A stretch of 64,000 nucleotides of DNA from a virus: IMG/VR virus record IMGVR_UViG_3300042891_001130, positions 1-64,000 of that record; one strand, 5' to 3'. The translations under genes were made by a program, and so were the position numbers. The notes beneath the pieces were generated by a model, which ran no database searches, had not been told where the DNA came from, and saw only the letters and a program-made list of their open reading frames with translations. How positions within the stretch are numbered: the stretch's first letter is position 1; the number at the start of each line of letters is the position of its first letter. Positions 51,850-62,217 of the stretch are shown here, piece by piece.

Positions 51850-54800
51850 TTAAGTTCCGCTTGATGTTACAATATTCGAAGATGACTTTAATTGCGACGC
51901 AGTTATAGCACTTATTACTTCGATATCATTAATTGATACTGAATGAATAAAAAGTTCATTCGGTTGACTTGAAATTTCATAAAAACTTCCGAACCCTGAA
52001 TTACCTTTTGGTACTATAACAAAGTTAGTTATGTCTGGAGTTAACTTGTTCATTACGTATGTAGAAAGTTCACTAAAATAAAAAGTTTGTCCAAATTCCC
52101 AATTTTCTAAAGAGAAAAATTCATTTATAGCATTTAAAATTTTAGTTTTTATATCATTATCAGTTATTAGTCTTTCGTTATTTTTTACTGCTTTAAATGT
52201 TGCTTGCAAATTAGGATCTGCTTTTTCTCCAAATAAAATTTTATACTTTACAGGATGAAAAATAATTTCATCACTAATAGATTTAATGTTGTCTAATTTT
52301 GATTTATAGTTTTGTTCTAAACTTTGCGTAGTTGGCGCAAGTGGTTCTTGATTAACCACTCCTGATAGATATTGTCTAAATTCATTATCATACGAAACTG
52401 TTAAAAGATATATATCAATAATATTTGATTTACTCGGATCTATTCTTCTATTGTTTCCACTATTGTGTGTATATTGAAACTTTAAATCAGCCCTTCCTGA
52501 TCTTCCTATATAGTTTTCGTCAAATATCAAAGTTGAAGTTTCTGTAGACCACTTTTTTACCACATTCTCGTTTGGATTATAAAAATAAAATAAATCTCCA
52601 TTATTAATCGGTTGGTTAATTGGATTCAAAAGATAACTATTCCAATTATCTTCTGATTCAATAGCATCTCTTACATCTGTAGTTAATCTATAAATGCCAT
52701 CAGAATCTAATTTAAAATAAACAAATTTATTATCGCCGACAATTTTATCAAAAGAATCAGGATCTTCAATTTGACCTAGCGTGTTAAAATCATAAAAATT
52801 TATTTTAACTTTTCTAGGATTTACATAGCCATCTTTTTCTATTGTAGGACTTTCAATTTGCCATAGAAAATCATTACCTAATTCTCCAGTAATATTTGAA
52901 CTTTGTACCCAAACTCCTGACATTTTTTGAAATATAGTTCCATTAGTAGTGTTCAAATAATAAGACCCATCCTGTCCAATAGTATTAGAAGGATTTGTAG
53001 GGCCTCCAAACCATTTTGGTATACCTGTTGGAACTGAATTTACCGATAATACATTAATTTTATCTTTTAAAACTGTATTATCATTAAAATTGTAATTCAC
53101 AGAAGAGTTGTCAACAAAAAATGCTGTTTTTTGATTACTTTCAAAAACAAAATTTAAAGTTCTATAAGTTACTTTATATTTTTTACCAGTCCATACAAAT
53201 GAAATTATCCAACTTGAATCTAATCCTATATCTTCGATATTATTTTGATTTGCTAACGAAAATGCATCTTGAAGATTTAAATTAGAATTTAAAATAAATT
53301 GCCATTCCCTCGAAACAGAATCAATTGTTAAACCAAAATTTCTTTGTCCTAAACAAAAATTAGAAATTTCATTTTCTAAACCAAAAGACAGCAAATTGTT
53401 ATACTTGGGTATAACTTCTGTAGGAATAGCACTATTTGAATTTGTACCGTCACCGGGAATTTTTGTTGAAAAAATTATAGGACCAGTGCCGTCGTCGAGC
53501 GCACCAAGCCCACCGTTTGAACCATCTAATACTACCTGTTTTACCATCGACCAAAAATATATTTTTCCACCAGATGGAATAATATTTGATGTTGGAATAG
53601 TCTTAATGTTGTTGTTATCGTCAAAATACTTGCCGGTAGGAGCAATGAATTTTACTAAAGCACCTGGAGTTATATATTTTAAATTAGATATAGAAAATGT
53701 TCCAACTGAAAAAACTTGAGATCCTAAATTAAAATATCCTCTACTTTCGTTAGGAATTTTGTTAACTTCGGTCCATCTTATACCTAAATATGCTAAATCA
53801 ATTTTAGAATACTTGTCTAAATAAAAATTTTTTAATTTTGAACTATTAACAATAGGCGCTAATTGATTTTTAATTACAGAAAGTATTTGAGATCGGCTGG
53901 CAAAATCAAATTCAAAAAATTCTTCTATTTCTTCTTTATACAAAATCCCGTCATCTGCAAAAATGTTTGTTTGACTATACTTTCCTGTTACATCAGAAAT
54001 ATCAAAATATTTGCTTAATCCACTAGAAATTCTATTAATACTTTTAACTTTTAAAATATCAGACCCGGCATTTAATGGAGAAATGTTATAATCTTCTCCA
54101 GTAATCATTCTATTTTGTGTGTAATAAAGTTGAGGTGCTTTTAACTGTATACTAGCATTTGATTCTGGGCCAGCACTATTGCTTACCGTATATTCAAGAC
54201 TTAGCGTTAGTTGCAATTCTTGAGACTGACCAAATGAATTAAAATATGGAATAGTAATAACTACTCCAGACATCTGCTCTGGTTTAATTATATAACTTAA
54301 ACCATTGCTCTGTCTGTAAAATAATCGAAAATCTCCTTTAGGTAAATCTCCAAAAACGCCATCAGCAAAATTTAAATCAATTTGATCATCATTTCTAGTT
54401 GATACAGCATATATAGATCTCAAACTTTGATTTAAACTATTATAAATTACGTTATTTCCTAGTAATGCCGGGACTTGAGTCCATAATGTACTATAATTTC
54501 CGTTTTTGTCTAATTGCCATAACCAAACATCAGAATTATTAATATTAGGAGTATTAACGCCAACAATTTCATTAGGTACCGGATTATCTAAACTAAAGTT
54601 CGCCAAACTTAATGTTCCTTGTCTAAAATGAACTAAAAATCCTGTATTTGGACTAGCCGAGCCTTGATTGTCATTTTTATAAATTAAACTAAATGATTTT
54701 CCAGGTGCTGGCGAATCTTCATAAATGTACGATTCTCCTGTAAAAGTACAAGGAACAATTTCAAAATTCATTGACACCCCATTAATAACTTTTGAAAAAT

Positions 54801-55389
54801 TAAAAATAGGCACATCATTATTAGAACTGTTAACTACATACCTTTCTGTTAACGCTCCAGATATTGTATCTCTATCAACTGGATTGCCAAACGCTGTAGT
54901 CATTGCAGAATTCATTATGTTGACAAATTGCTGATACCAATCTTGATTTGTTGGATCGTTCCACGCAATAACTGTGTTTGCTAAATTTACACCGTTTGCA
55001 TCAAAAACATTATCTGTAGTAGAAATAGCAGTAACTTTTAAAAATCCGTTTGCTGGAACATTTCTTGCAGGATTATAACTAATTAACTGTGCTAATCTTA
55101 AAATACTCTCACGACGTTCAGCAGTTTCTAAAAAGTTTTCTCTAGCATTTAAGTCAATTCTAAAACTTAAATTTTGGCCAAGGTACGCAATTAAATCAAT
55201 TAACGCAATGTATTCACTACTGTCAATGAAGTCATTAAATTCTTCAGGATAATTTTCACGAAGATAAGAAATCATTACCCTTTTAAGGGTTTCAAAATCA
55301 TAACTTTTAAAATCGGCATTTTTAAAAGATTGGTATACTTTTTTCCAATCTTCTGCCACTAATAATTTTGTATTTGTAGATGGAATCAT
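51850..55389 (-). CDS. 6: Baseplate wedge protein gp6
   Basis: The protein has 1,179 residues; T4 gp6 has 660, so this is the long form. gp6 dimers link the wedges into the ring around the hub. The N-terminal ~130 residues are characteristic: 'DFETLKRVMISYLRENYPEEFNDF', 'SSEYIALIDLIAYLGQNLSF' and 'RIDLNARENFLETAERRESI', taken piecewise. The central J-like region and C-terminal 'KTKILNAINEFFSLENWEFG' with 'FYFSELSTYV' fit baseplate J-type proteins. It lies next to gp25, as in T4-like clusters. Confidence 0.88.
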   Translation of the reverse strand: MIPSTNTKLLVAEDWKKVYQSFKNADFKSYDFETLKRVMISYLRENYPEEFNDFIDSSEYIALIDLIAYLGQNLSFRIDLNARENFLETAERRESILRLAQLISYNPARNVPANGFLKVTAISTTDNVFDANGVNLANTVIAWNDPTNQDWYQQFVNIMNSAMTTAFGNPVDRDTISGALTERYVVNSSNNDVPIFNFSKVINGVSMNFEIVPCTFTGESYIYEDSPAPGKSFSLIYKNDNQGSASPNTGFLVHFRQGTLSLANFSLDNPVPNEIVGVNTPNINNSDVWLWQLDKNGNYSTLWTQVPALLGNNVIYNSLNQSLRSIYAVSTRNDDQIDLNFADGVFGDLPKGDFRLFYRQSNGLSYIIKPEQMSGVVITIPYFNSFGQSQELQLTLSLEYTVSNSAGPESNASIQLKAPQLYYTQNRMITGEDYNISPLNAGSDILKVKSINRISSGLSKYFDISDVTGKYSQTNIFADDGILYKEEIEEFFEFDFASRSQILSVIKNQLAPIVNSSKLKNFYLDKYSKIDLAYLGIRWTEVNKIPNESRGYFNLGSQVFSVGTFSISNLKYITPGALVKFIAPTGKYFDDNNNIKTIPTSNIIPSGGKIYFWSMVKQVVLDGSNGGLGALDDGTGPIIFSTKIPGDGTNSNSAIPTEVIPKYNNLLSFGLENEISNFCLGQRNFGLTIDSVSREWQFILNSNLNLQDAFSLANQNNIEDIGLDSSWIISFVWTGKKYKVTYRTLNFVFESNQKTAFFVDNSSVNYNFNDNTVLKDKINVLSVNSVPTGIPKWFGGPTNPSNTIGQDGSYYLNTTNGTIFQKMSGVWVQSSNITGELGNDFLWQIESPTIEKDGYVNPRKVKINFYDFNTLGQIEDPDSFDKIVGDNKFVYFKLDSDGIYRLTTDVRDAIESEDNWNSYLLNPINQPINNGDLFYFYNPNENVVKKWSTETSTLIFDENYIGRSGRADLKFQYTHNSGNNRRIDPSKSNIIDIYLLTVSYDNEFRQYLSGVVNQEPLAPTTQSLEQNYKSKLDNIKSISDEIIFHPVKYKILFGEKADPNLQATFKAVKNNERLITDNDIKTKILNAINEFFSLENWEFGQTFYFSELSTYVMNKLTPDITNFVIVPKGNSGFGSFYEISSQPNELFIHSVSINDIEVISAITASQLKSSSNIVTSSGT

Positions 55390-55407
55390 AATTTTAACTC
55401 GATACCA

Positions 55408-55415
55408 TATTTATT
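55408..55415 (-). promoter_or_regulatory. Candidate late promoter before gp6
   Basis: AATAAATA on the minus strand, about 18 bases upstream of the gp6 start. It lies in the 46-base gap after gp25 and could start a separate late transcript for gp6 and the giant gene. Confidence 0.45.
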
Positions 55416-55435
55416 TTTAAAATAAACTGCATACT

Positions 55436-55873
55436 TTATTCTGCAAGAAGGCCAAGTTTTTGATCAAACATTAACCTCAATTGCGTACTTTGATTTGTCT
55501 CAGTTAAATTCAAAGTAATTTCTAATAAAAATCCCTGTTCGTATTCTCTTATATCAATCTGTGTAGGATATGTTCTAGGATCAAAAGTACAAATTGTTTT
55601 TATATCATTAGTTAACAATTCTCTTGTTTCTTCAGTTAAAGGTTCCATTAATAAATCCCAAATTATTGTTCCAAACTGAGGATTCATCACCCTACTACCT
55701 TTTCTAGTATTAAAATGATTTAAAATATTTTGTTTGATAAGATCATAATCATACAATTTTGATCCAAAGTTTAATGGGTTAACTGTACTAAACCCTTTAT
55801 AAAATTGGCTTAATTTATTAGTATGAGTTTCTCTGTAATTAGAAACATTAATTTCAATAGTTTTGTAAGGCAT
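55436..55873 (-). CDS. 25: Baseplate wedge protein gp25
   Basis: The protein has 145 residues; T4 gp25 has 132. gp25-like proteins join gp6 to gp53 in the wedge and nucleate sheath assembly. 'YDYDLIKQNILNHFNTRKGSRVMNPQFGTIIWDLLMEPL' in order contains the family EPR-like core with 'RKGSRVMNPQFG', and 'ICTFDPRTYP' follows. The GPW/gp25 fold is thus complete. The gene sits between gp5 and gp6. Confidence 0.9.
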   Translation of the reverse strand: MPYKTIEINVSNYRETHTNKLSQFYKGFSTVNPLNFGSKLYDYDLIKQNILNHFNTRKGSRVMNPQFGTIIWDLLMEPLTEETRELLTNDIKTICTFDPRTYPTQIDIREYEQGFLLEITLNLTETNQSTQLRLMFDQKLGLLAE

Positions 55874-55878
55874 AATAA

Positions 55879-55885
55879 TATTTAT
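55879..55885 (-). promoter_or_regulatory. Candidate late promoter, ATAAATA five bases before gp25
   Basis: AATAAATA on the minus strand is followed by TTATT and the gp25 ATG at 55873. A GGAGG exists only 17 bases upstream of the ATG, at the end of gp5, so a transcript from this box would be leaderless. Confidence 0.4.
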
Positions 55886-55886
55886 T

Positions 55887-58211
55887 TTAACCTCCAGACC
55901 CGGTTCTTATAGGATTTCCCTGACCATCTGTTACAATTCCACCAGAGCCTGTTCCTAAAAGTTGTCCTTGCAACTGACCTAAAAAGCATTCATAAAAACC
56001 TTTTTTCTTTGCTTTAATATCAGCAGTATTATTTCCAACAGCCTTGCAAGCGGCTTCAAAATAACCAGGATTAGTTTGATCTAATTTAACTCTGTCTAGT
56101 AGATATATAACTGCGGATTCCGCTGCAAGATCTGGTCTGTTTAATAGTTTAGGATTTTTAACTAAATCCCATTTCATTAATTTTCCATATTTTTCATAGT
56201 TGGCTCGACCGGTTATTTGTATATAGCCTCGGCCAATAAATTTTGTTCCGTCACCAGGTTCTTTATTTCCTAATTCTCTACCTTTTGCGCCTTGATACCC
56301 ATATAAAAATTCAGGTAAACTATTATTAGGATTTCCTGCATACTTTTCTGCAAGGCTTCGATCTCCTTTAAATATACTAGGAAACACTTGTAACAATCGA
56401 TTAGCAGTATAATTAAAATTTTCTTCTTTTACTTCCCATAATGTTTCTCCTCCGCAAATCCCCAATAACGAAGCGACTGCATAAGGACTTTTTAACCCAT
56501 ATTTTTCTGCGGCAGTTTTTAAAGCATCTATCCCAAACCCAGATGTTCCTTTGTTAATTGCTCTAGCATATTCAATTGTACAAGTTCCCGGAACAACTAC
56601 TGGAGGGTTTGTTGGTTCAACTGGCGGTGTATTTTGACTTACTTGTCCCGATGCTCGAGCAGCAGCAGAAGCAGGATTTGGAGGGATTCCGTCGGCTGTT
56701 CTATCTGCCAATGTTACATCTGTTTTGGGCGGTTCTACTTTTGGAGGATTAATGTTTTCGTGTTGATCCCACGGTTCGTGTGTTGGAACCCTCTGCATAA
56801 TACTTTTAATATCTGGTGCTTTATAAAATTCTCCGTTTGACCAACCAGAGTTTGCTTTTCTATTAGGTAAAGTGAATAAAGGCAAATCTGGAGGAATTGC
56901 TGCATTTTCTGCACTGCTAGGTGCGGCAGCAGCAGGGCCATTCAAATGAATTACTGACCCGCTTGCTATAATTTGTCCGTTGGCGCCTAAATTTAGTGTT
57001 GCAGCAGTTCCTATGTTGATATTTGATTCTGCTCCTATATTAAAACTTGCGCCCGCTGTTTCTTTAATATCACCGGCGACATTTAAATTAAACGAATTAG
57101 CAACCGAAACTTTAGCCACTCCCCCAATCGTTTTATCATAAGTTTTCGTAACAGAAATTTTGGCATCTTTATCAACATTTAAAAAATAATGGCCGACAAT
57201 ATTTGTTTCCATGTTTCCATCGGCCCTAATGTGTATGTTGCGACCTGCTTCTAAATTTATATCTCTATCTGCTCTAAAATTAAAATCATTTTCAGTATGA
57301 ATACTAACACTATCCTGAGCAAAAATATCAATCTTACCGTTACTAGTTAATTCAATCCATGCTGTACCTTTACTGTTAGCAATGTAGATTAAATCTTGAC
57401 TATTATGCATTAATATTTGATGCCCGGTGCGTGTTCTTAATCTTACTAATTCATTTTGACCATTAACATCCCCGTCATCCATTACAAAAGTTGTACCACC
57501 CAATCTGCTTACAGGTATCCTTGCTTTAGATTGATATCCAATTTCTCCACGTTTTGCACCGGGGCTATCATCAATGGGCCCTGGTGTAGATATTCCGAAT
57601 ACTCCGCTAGGTATTTCTCTTCTTGCAGAACTAGACGTAACACCTCTTGTAGTATCTAGTAATAAACCTTGTTGCAATAGCCTATCAGCAAAAGGATGAA
57701 CAGGTTTGGTAAATTTGTCAACACTTAAAGAAAACTTTCGAGAAGATTTATGAAATTCAGCAACTGGTAACAAATCTGTACCGTATTTTCTTCGTTGCTC
57801 GTCCGTAATAGCAGATTGTTTTGATGCTGCAATTCCAGGAATCATGTGATTTTGAAACATGTCAGAAACACAACCAAACCAATATCCCTGATTAGGATCC
57901 CCGTCAATAAACACAACCATAACTGTTGATCCAATGTCCGGAGGTACTGCCCACCATCCGTAACTTTTTTGAACATCGTTAAAATCAGAACTGTTAGTGC
58001 CTTCGTATTTTATGCTTGTATTTCCTGCAAATGGACTTAAATATCTAACAATATATGTTTCTGCTTGAAGATCAAAATCTGGTGCTACACCTTTAAATAG
58101 TGCAACTTCTAAACTTCCCATATAAGTGGGATCTAGGTGATTTCTAACCTCTGCTAAAAAAGGGCCGGGCGACCCTAATTTTGCCGAGCGTCTTTTTTCA
58201 AAATTTGCCAT
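55887..58211 (-). CDS. 5: Baseplate hub spike gp5 with C-terminal GH19-type lysozyme
   Basis: The protein has 774 residues. gp5 forms the trimeric membrane-piercing spike. Residues 15-125 are the OB-fold ('FLAEVRNHLDPTYMGSLEVAL', given in part, with 'PPDIGSTVMVVFIDGDP'). Residues 265-425 are VgrG/gp5 beta-helix repeats ('DIFAQDSVSIHTENDF', 'DINLEAGRNIHIRADGNM', 'FNIGAESNINIGTAATLNLGA'). Residues 430-540 are a Pro-rich linker. Residues 545-745 are a GH19 chitinase/endolysin domain with 'GICGGETLWEV' and 'GRGYIQITGRANYEKYG' (660-676). In T4 the lysozyme lies between OB-fold and beta-helix; here it is at the end. Confidence 0.85.
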   Translation of the reverse strand: MANFEKRRSAKLGSPGPFLAEVRNHLDPTYMGSLEVALFKGVAPDFDLQAETYIVRYLSPFAGNTSIKYEGTNSSDFNDVQKSYGWWAVPPDIGSTVMVVFIDGDPNQGYWFGCVSDMFQNHMIPGIAASKQSAITDEQRRKYGTDLLPVAEFHKSSRKFSLSVDKFTKPVHPFADRLLQQGLLLDTTRGVTSSSARREIPSGVFGISTPGPIDDSPGAKRGEIGYQSKARIPVSRLGGTTFVMDDGDVNGQNELVRLRTRTGHQILMHNSQDLIYIANSKGTAWIELTSNGKIDIFAQDSVSIHTENDFNFRADRDINLEAGRNIHIRADGNMETNIVGHYFLNVDKDAKISVTKTYDKTIGGVAKVSVANSFNLNVAGDIKETAGASFNIGAESNINIGTAATLNLGANGQIIASGSVIHLNGPAAAAPSSAENAAIPPDLPLFTLPNRKANSGWSNGEFYKAPDIKSIMQRVPTHEPWDQHENINPPKVEPPKTDVTLADRTADGIPPNPASAAARASGQVSQNTPPVEPTNPPVVVPGTCTIEYARAINKGTSGFGIDALKTAAEKYGLKSPYAVASLLGICGGETLWEVKEENFNYTANRLLQVFPSIFKGDRSLAEKYAGNPNNSLPEFLYGYQGAKGRELGNKEPGDGTKFIGRGYIQITGRANYEKYGKLMKWDLVKNPKLLNRPDLAAESAVIYLLDRVKLDQTNPGYFEAACKAVGNNTADIKAKKKGFYECFLGQLQGQLLGTGSGGIVTDGQGNPIRTGSGG

Positions 58212-58223
58212 ATTATTCTTCCA

Positions 58224-61200
58224 TTATTCTAACGGTGGTAGTCCTAATCTTTTTCTAATTATTGGATCATCACCTGTATAAGGAGGCGCATTGGGATCAT
58301 TTAATTTATTAAACAGTCGATCAAGTGGACTTGGAGAAGATGCATTACTTCCAAATTTAGACCCAACTGATCCTAATATACTTTTATCTTTTACAGATTT
58401 ACTTCCTATTTGATTCGAAATTAATTTTGACGAAGTTTCATACTTATCTTTAATAATAGTACTATCAATTCTATTTTCAGTCGAAATTAAATTTTTATAA
58501 GGATTAATTTCAAAATTTTGAGGGTTATTTGAAACTTGACTTAATAAATCTTCTGGTACAATATTCGTTGACAAATTTTTAAAACTTCTAGACCCATATA
58601 AGTCTGCAAGACCTTGCACTCCTTTTTTAGAAACTACAGATCTTGCATAACTTTTGTCAATCTCAGATAAAGGATTAGGTGCAACAGAATATGGCGCAGT
58701 AGGAGGAATATTTGGAATCTTGCTCGACGGCAATATATCAAACGCTAAACCTGTATCCACGGCTTGTTCTAAATTAACATCAGAGGGAATAGATTTTGAT
58801 AGGTCTTTTATTTGCCCTAAAACTTTACTTTGTAATTTAGGATCAATACCAGATAAAGAAGAAGGATTAATTCCTACGCCGGCAGCAACTGCTTCTGGAT
58901 CTGCAGGACCTCCGGCAAAAGATTTAATTTTATCTCCAACTTTTCCAACAAACTTTCCAACATCATTTGCCATTCCAGAAACTGCATTTAAGGTATCTTT
59001 ACCTAACTTCTTAAAAGGCTCTACTGTACCTGAAAATTGATTTTCAGGCAAACTAGTATCAGCAGGGTTTGTTATAGAAACAGTTGCCCCCTCACCAATT
59101 CCAGAACCGACATTAGATTGATTTTTAATAGATTTTAATGCAGAATTAATAACTCCTGTTGCTAATAACCCTATAGCTCTTTCTTTAGGCAAATTTCCAG
59201 TAAGAACATTTGTAGCAATTGCCAATGCTGCTGCAGAATCTATATCTCCCTTGGCTCGATCAAATAAACCACCAGGATTAATAGAAGGTTGAGGAATTCT
59301 TGAAACTGCTGGTACTATATCTTTAGCCTGTCTAGAATTAATATAAAGTCCTGTAACACTGTTTTGCATTCTTGATCCTTGAAAGATTGCAGATGAAGGA
59401 ATGTTATTTGACATTAATCTAATGTTTGATGAGACATCAACTGGCAAAGGTTGTCCAATAACAGATGATCCTGCAAATAATCCGCTAGGTCTGCCTGCCA
59501 GTCCATAGGATCTAGTTAAATTAGTAACAGGAGTACCACCAAGACCACCGCTGGGAGGTGGAGGGGGTGGAGGAGGTGCCTCTTCTTGAATTTGATCTGC
59601 GGCAGTTGTAGCAGAAGATCCTTGGCTAAGTTGTTCTGCTATCGTTGCAGAACTAGGTCTAAAACTAGCACCCCTAGCAGTTGAAGAATCAGCCCTAACT
59701 TGATCAACAGGATCACTTGTTTGAACTAACAGCGTTTTTGGATCAGTAGGTTTTACACTATAATCTAATATTTGACCAGGTACTCTAATAACACTTAAAG
59801 TTTGTTTAAACACACCTTCTCTAAAAGTACTTAAAATTTCAGTAACTTGATATGATCCACTAAAAGGTACTCTATTTTTATCAAAAAACATAGTACCTCC
59901 GTTTTCTAAAGGTAAAATATCAATTGGATTTCTAAAATTAATTGTTATTAAAAGTTGTCCGTAAAGATGATTCGCTTCGCCATTTTTATTTAGACCTCTT
60001 TTTTCTGGTTCCAAATTTATATTGCCTATACCGCCGGTTATTAAAAATAATGGATCGCCTAAAATTTCTAATTTTCCATCAACAAGACTTGCTTTAGAAT
60101 TAACTACAGCCTCATGCATATGTCTCGCCATAACAGAATATGGATCGTCTAATGGCTGACTTGCATTACCTCCATATGCTTGAACTGGAGTAATTGCTAT
60201 CTTTTTAGGTGGAAGAGGAACTTGCGATTGTTTTTGATCTCCAACAGTCGGTGATTCTGCTCCAATTTTTTTACCACCATCACTAGTAGATCCAAGTTGA
60301 GAACTAGGCCTTTTATCATTAGCCATAGCAGCAGGTAATGCTTCAAAAAACAATGTATTAAAATTTAATCTAAAATTTATAACATCATAGTTTTGACCAG
60401 TATATATGTAATTATATTCTCTTAAACTTAATTTTTTAAGTTCAGATTCATTAATAATTGCATCTGAATAATTTGGTATTTCTGTATAATGAATCTTATA
60501 TGGTGAAACAACATATGTAATATTTTGTGCTGGTTTTTTTGTTACTTTATTAATTCCGTTTTTTAATGTTACTTCTATTCGAACCGTAAAATAATCAACC
60601 ATTCCAAACTGGTCTGGAATATTTGGAACTTTTCCTAAGAAAGCAATTAAATTTTTTGTATATTCACTGTCTCTTATAACTGACGCAATAACTTCGTGAA
60701 CGTTTGCGTTTTCATTAATATGAATTACTGATTTAGTAGGAGTTAACTTTGACCCTTCAGGATTTCTAGATTGATCCTGAGGAGTAGGTTGAGGATTTTG
60801 TTGCGGAGCACCTTCTACCTTATAAGCAGTAGGCTGAGTTGTTTCGGCAGGATCTTCCATCTTATATAACGCATTTTCTTTCATAACTTTGACAAAAATA
60901 GATTTTGCCAATGGACTGTCATCACTATCTATCCATCCTTGTTCATTATCAAAAATTTTAAACTTAATAAAATATTCGTCAATTTGTGTACTATCTAGTC
61001 CAGCATTTGTATCTTTATACATTTGAACTGTTTGCGAATTTAAATTTTTAATAAGATTATATAAAATTTCTTTAACTGTATTTCCTTCGGATTTGAGAGG
61101 TTTCTTAATTTGATTTGCTTCACCAAAAAGTTTTTCGTTTGCAGGCACAGCCTCGCATCTATAACGAGTTCCTCTTTCAGTAATATCAACTTCAATATTT

Positions 61201-61916
61201 GAAAATGTTATAGGAAAATATCGAGTAGATTTTGGAACTGTTTCTGGATCTGAAAATTCGTTGCCATCTTTATAACCTTTAAATTCTAATTTTAAAATAA
61301 AATTTGCTTGCACATAACTTGTATATCCTGTTGCAATAGAAGTTACATAAAGAGCTTCAAGAAATCCATTTACACTATATGGTTCAATTATTTCAAATTT
61401 GATTGACGTAGGCATTGATACATTTGACTGTTTACTAAATGATGCTACTGATTGAATTTCTACATTGTCTATAAACATGTCAAATCGACCAGGACTGTCT
61501 TTATTAAAGCCTGCGACTGTAGATGATGCACTATAATCTGTCACAGTAATGTCTTTAGTTCCTGCAACTACAACTTCATTTCCTTCCATTACTGTAATCT
61601 TTTCTTCTCCAACTTTTCTTTCGATACCTGCAACGTTAGTTGAAAGACCTGTGGTACCTTTACCTCCAGATTTTAAAATTACAAAATCTAATTCTCCTTC
61701 ACTTAATAGTTGTGGATTTGAAAGAAATTCTTTTTTACATCCGGCCAATGTCCAATTATATGTAACTGATCTATAATTGTGAAGGATATTTTTTTCACCG
61801 GACTGAACAACTTCTTGTTTGTTTTGTTCCTGAAATTGATTTTCTTCAGAATTAGTATTTCTAGAAATTTCTGGAGAATCATATACATTATTTTGAACAT
61901 CTATCCTGGAAGACAT
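58224..61916 (-). CDS. Large baseplate hub-like structural protein
   Basis: The protein has 1,230 residues. The N-terminal ~750 residues are well folded ('SVTYNWTLAGCKKEFLSNP', 'FDMFIDNVEIQSV', 'IKFEIIEPYSVNGFLEALY', 'TLSVIRVPGQILDYS'). The latter half is low-complexity with a run of seven or eight Pro near residue 780 and many Ser/Pro/Gly, ending 'DPIIRKRLGLPPLE'. The position between gp53 and gp5 suggests a hub component in the role of T4 gp27 or a fused hub/tape-like protein. No enzyme domain is evident. Confidence 0.65.
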   Translation of the reverse strand: MSSRIDVQNNVYDSPEISRNTNSEENQFQEQNKQEVVQSGEKNILHNYRSVTYNWTLAGCKKEFLSNPQLLSEGELDFVILKSGGKGTTGLSTNVAGIERKVGEEKITVMEGNEVVVAGTKDITVTDYSASSTVAGFNKDSPGRFDMFIDNVEIQSVASFSKQSNVSMPTSIKFEIIEPYSVNGFLEALYVTSIATGYTSYVQANFILKLEFKGYKDGNEFSDPETVPKSTRYFPITFSNIEVDITERGTRYRCEAVPANEKLFGEANQIKKPLKSEGNTVKEILYNLIKNLNSQTVQMYKDTNAGLDSTQIDEYFIKFKIFDNEQGWIDSDDSPLAKSIFVKVMKENALYKMEDPAETTQPTAYKVEGAPQQNPQPTPQDQSRNPEGSKLTPTKSVIHINENANVHEVIASVIRDSEYTKNLIAFLGKVPNIPDQFGMVDYFTVRIEVTLKNGINKVTKKPAQNITYVVSPYKIHYTEIPNYSDAIINESELKKLSLREYNYIYTGQNYDVINFRLNFNTLFFEALPAAMANDKRPSSQLGSTSDGGKKIGAESPTVGDQKQSQVPLPPKKIAITPVQAYGGNASQPLDDPYSVMARHMHEAVVNSKASLVDGKLEILGDPLFLITGGIGNINLEPEKRGLNKNGEANHLYGQLLITINFRNPIDILPLENGGTMFFDKNRVPFSGSYQVTEILSTFREGVFKQTLSVIRVPGQILDYSVKPTDPKTLLVQTSDPVDQVRADSSTARGASFRPSSATIAEQLSQGSSATTAADQIQEEAPPPPPPPPSGGLGGTPVTNLTRSYGLAGRPSGLFAGSSVIGQPLPVDVSSNIRLMSNNIPSSAIFQGSRMQNSVTGLYINSRQAKDIVPAVSRIPQPSINPGGLFDRAKGDIDSAAALAIATNVLTGNLPKERAIGLLATGVINSALKSIKNQSNVGSGIGEGATVSITNPADTSLPENQFSGTVEPFKKLGKDTLNAVSGMANDVGKFVGKVGDKIKSFAGGPADPEAVAAGVGINPSSLSGIDPKLQSKVLGQIKDLSKSIPSDVNLEQAVDTGLAFDILPSSKIPNIPPTAPYSVAPNPLSEIDKSYARSVVSKKGVQGLADLYGSRSFKNLSTNIVPEDLLSQVSNNPQNFEINPYKNLISTENRIDSTIIKDKYETSSKLISNQIGSKSVKDKSILGSVGSKFGSNASSPSPLDRLFNKLNDPNAPPYTGDDPIIRKRLGLPPLE

Positions 61917-61917
61917 A

Positions 61918-62217
61918 TTAGATACCTAACACTCGTTGAATGGTTGTTATTTTAGGAAGATATATATTTGTGCCTGCCCGCATATCAAAAATTGGATCTT
62001 TAATTTTTGCTTTATTTCTTACAGAAAAAACCCACCATAACTTTTCATTTTTGTACAAATCGTAAGCCAATAAATCTGGCCTATTTTCGTATGTCGAGGT
62101 AATGGTGTATAAAATATCATCCTTTTCTGCAGGTATATCTCTAGGAACATAGGTATCAAGATAACCATTTGATACAGATGTCAAATAATAAGGACTGTCT
62201 TTAGAATACAATGCCAT
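61918..62217 (-). CDS. 53: Baseplate wedge protein gp53
   Basis: The protein has 99 residues. The gp53 signature 'ENRPDLLAYDLYKNEKLWWVF', continued by 'VRNKAKIKDPIFDMRAGTNIYLP', is clear and LysM-like. T4 gp53 is 196 residues, so this is a short core version as in marine relatives. gp53 clamps neighbouring wedges together around gp25. The gene starts at the stop of the preceding one. Confidence 0.85.
   Translation of the reverse strand: MALYSKDSPYYLTSVSNGYLDTYVPRDIPAEKDDILYTITSTYENRPDLLAYDLYKNEKLWWVFSVRNKAKIKDPIFDMRAGTNIYLPKITTIQRVLGI

Noticed and set aside
53396-53719. Plus-strand open frame of 107 codons within gp6
   Set aside because: Antisense shadow of a well-conserved gene; no ribosome site and no neighbours in that direction.
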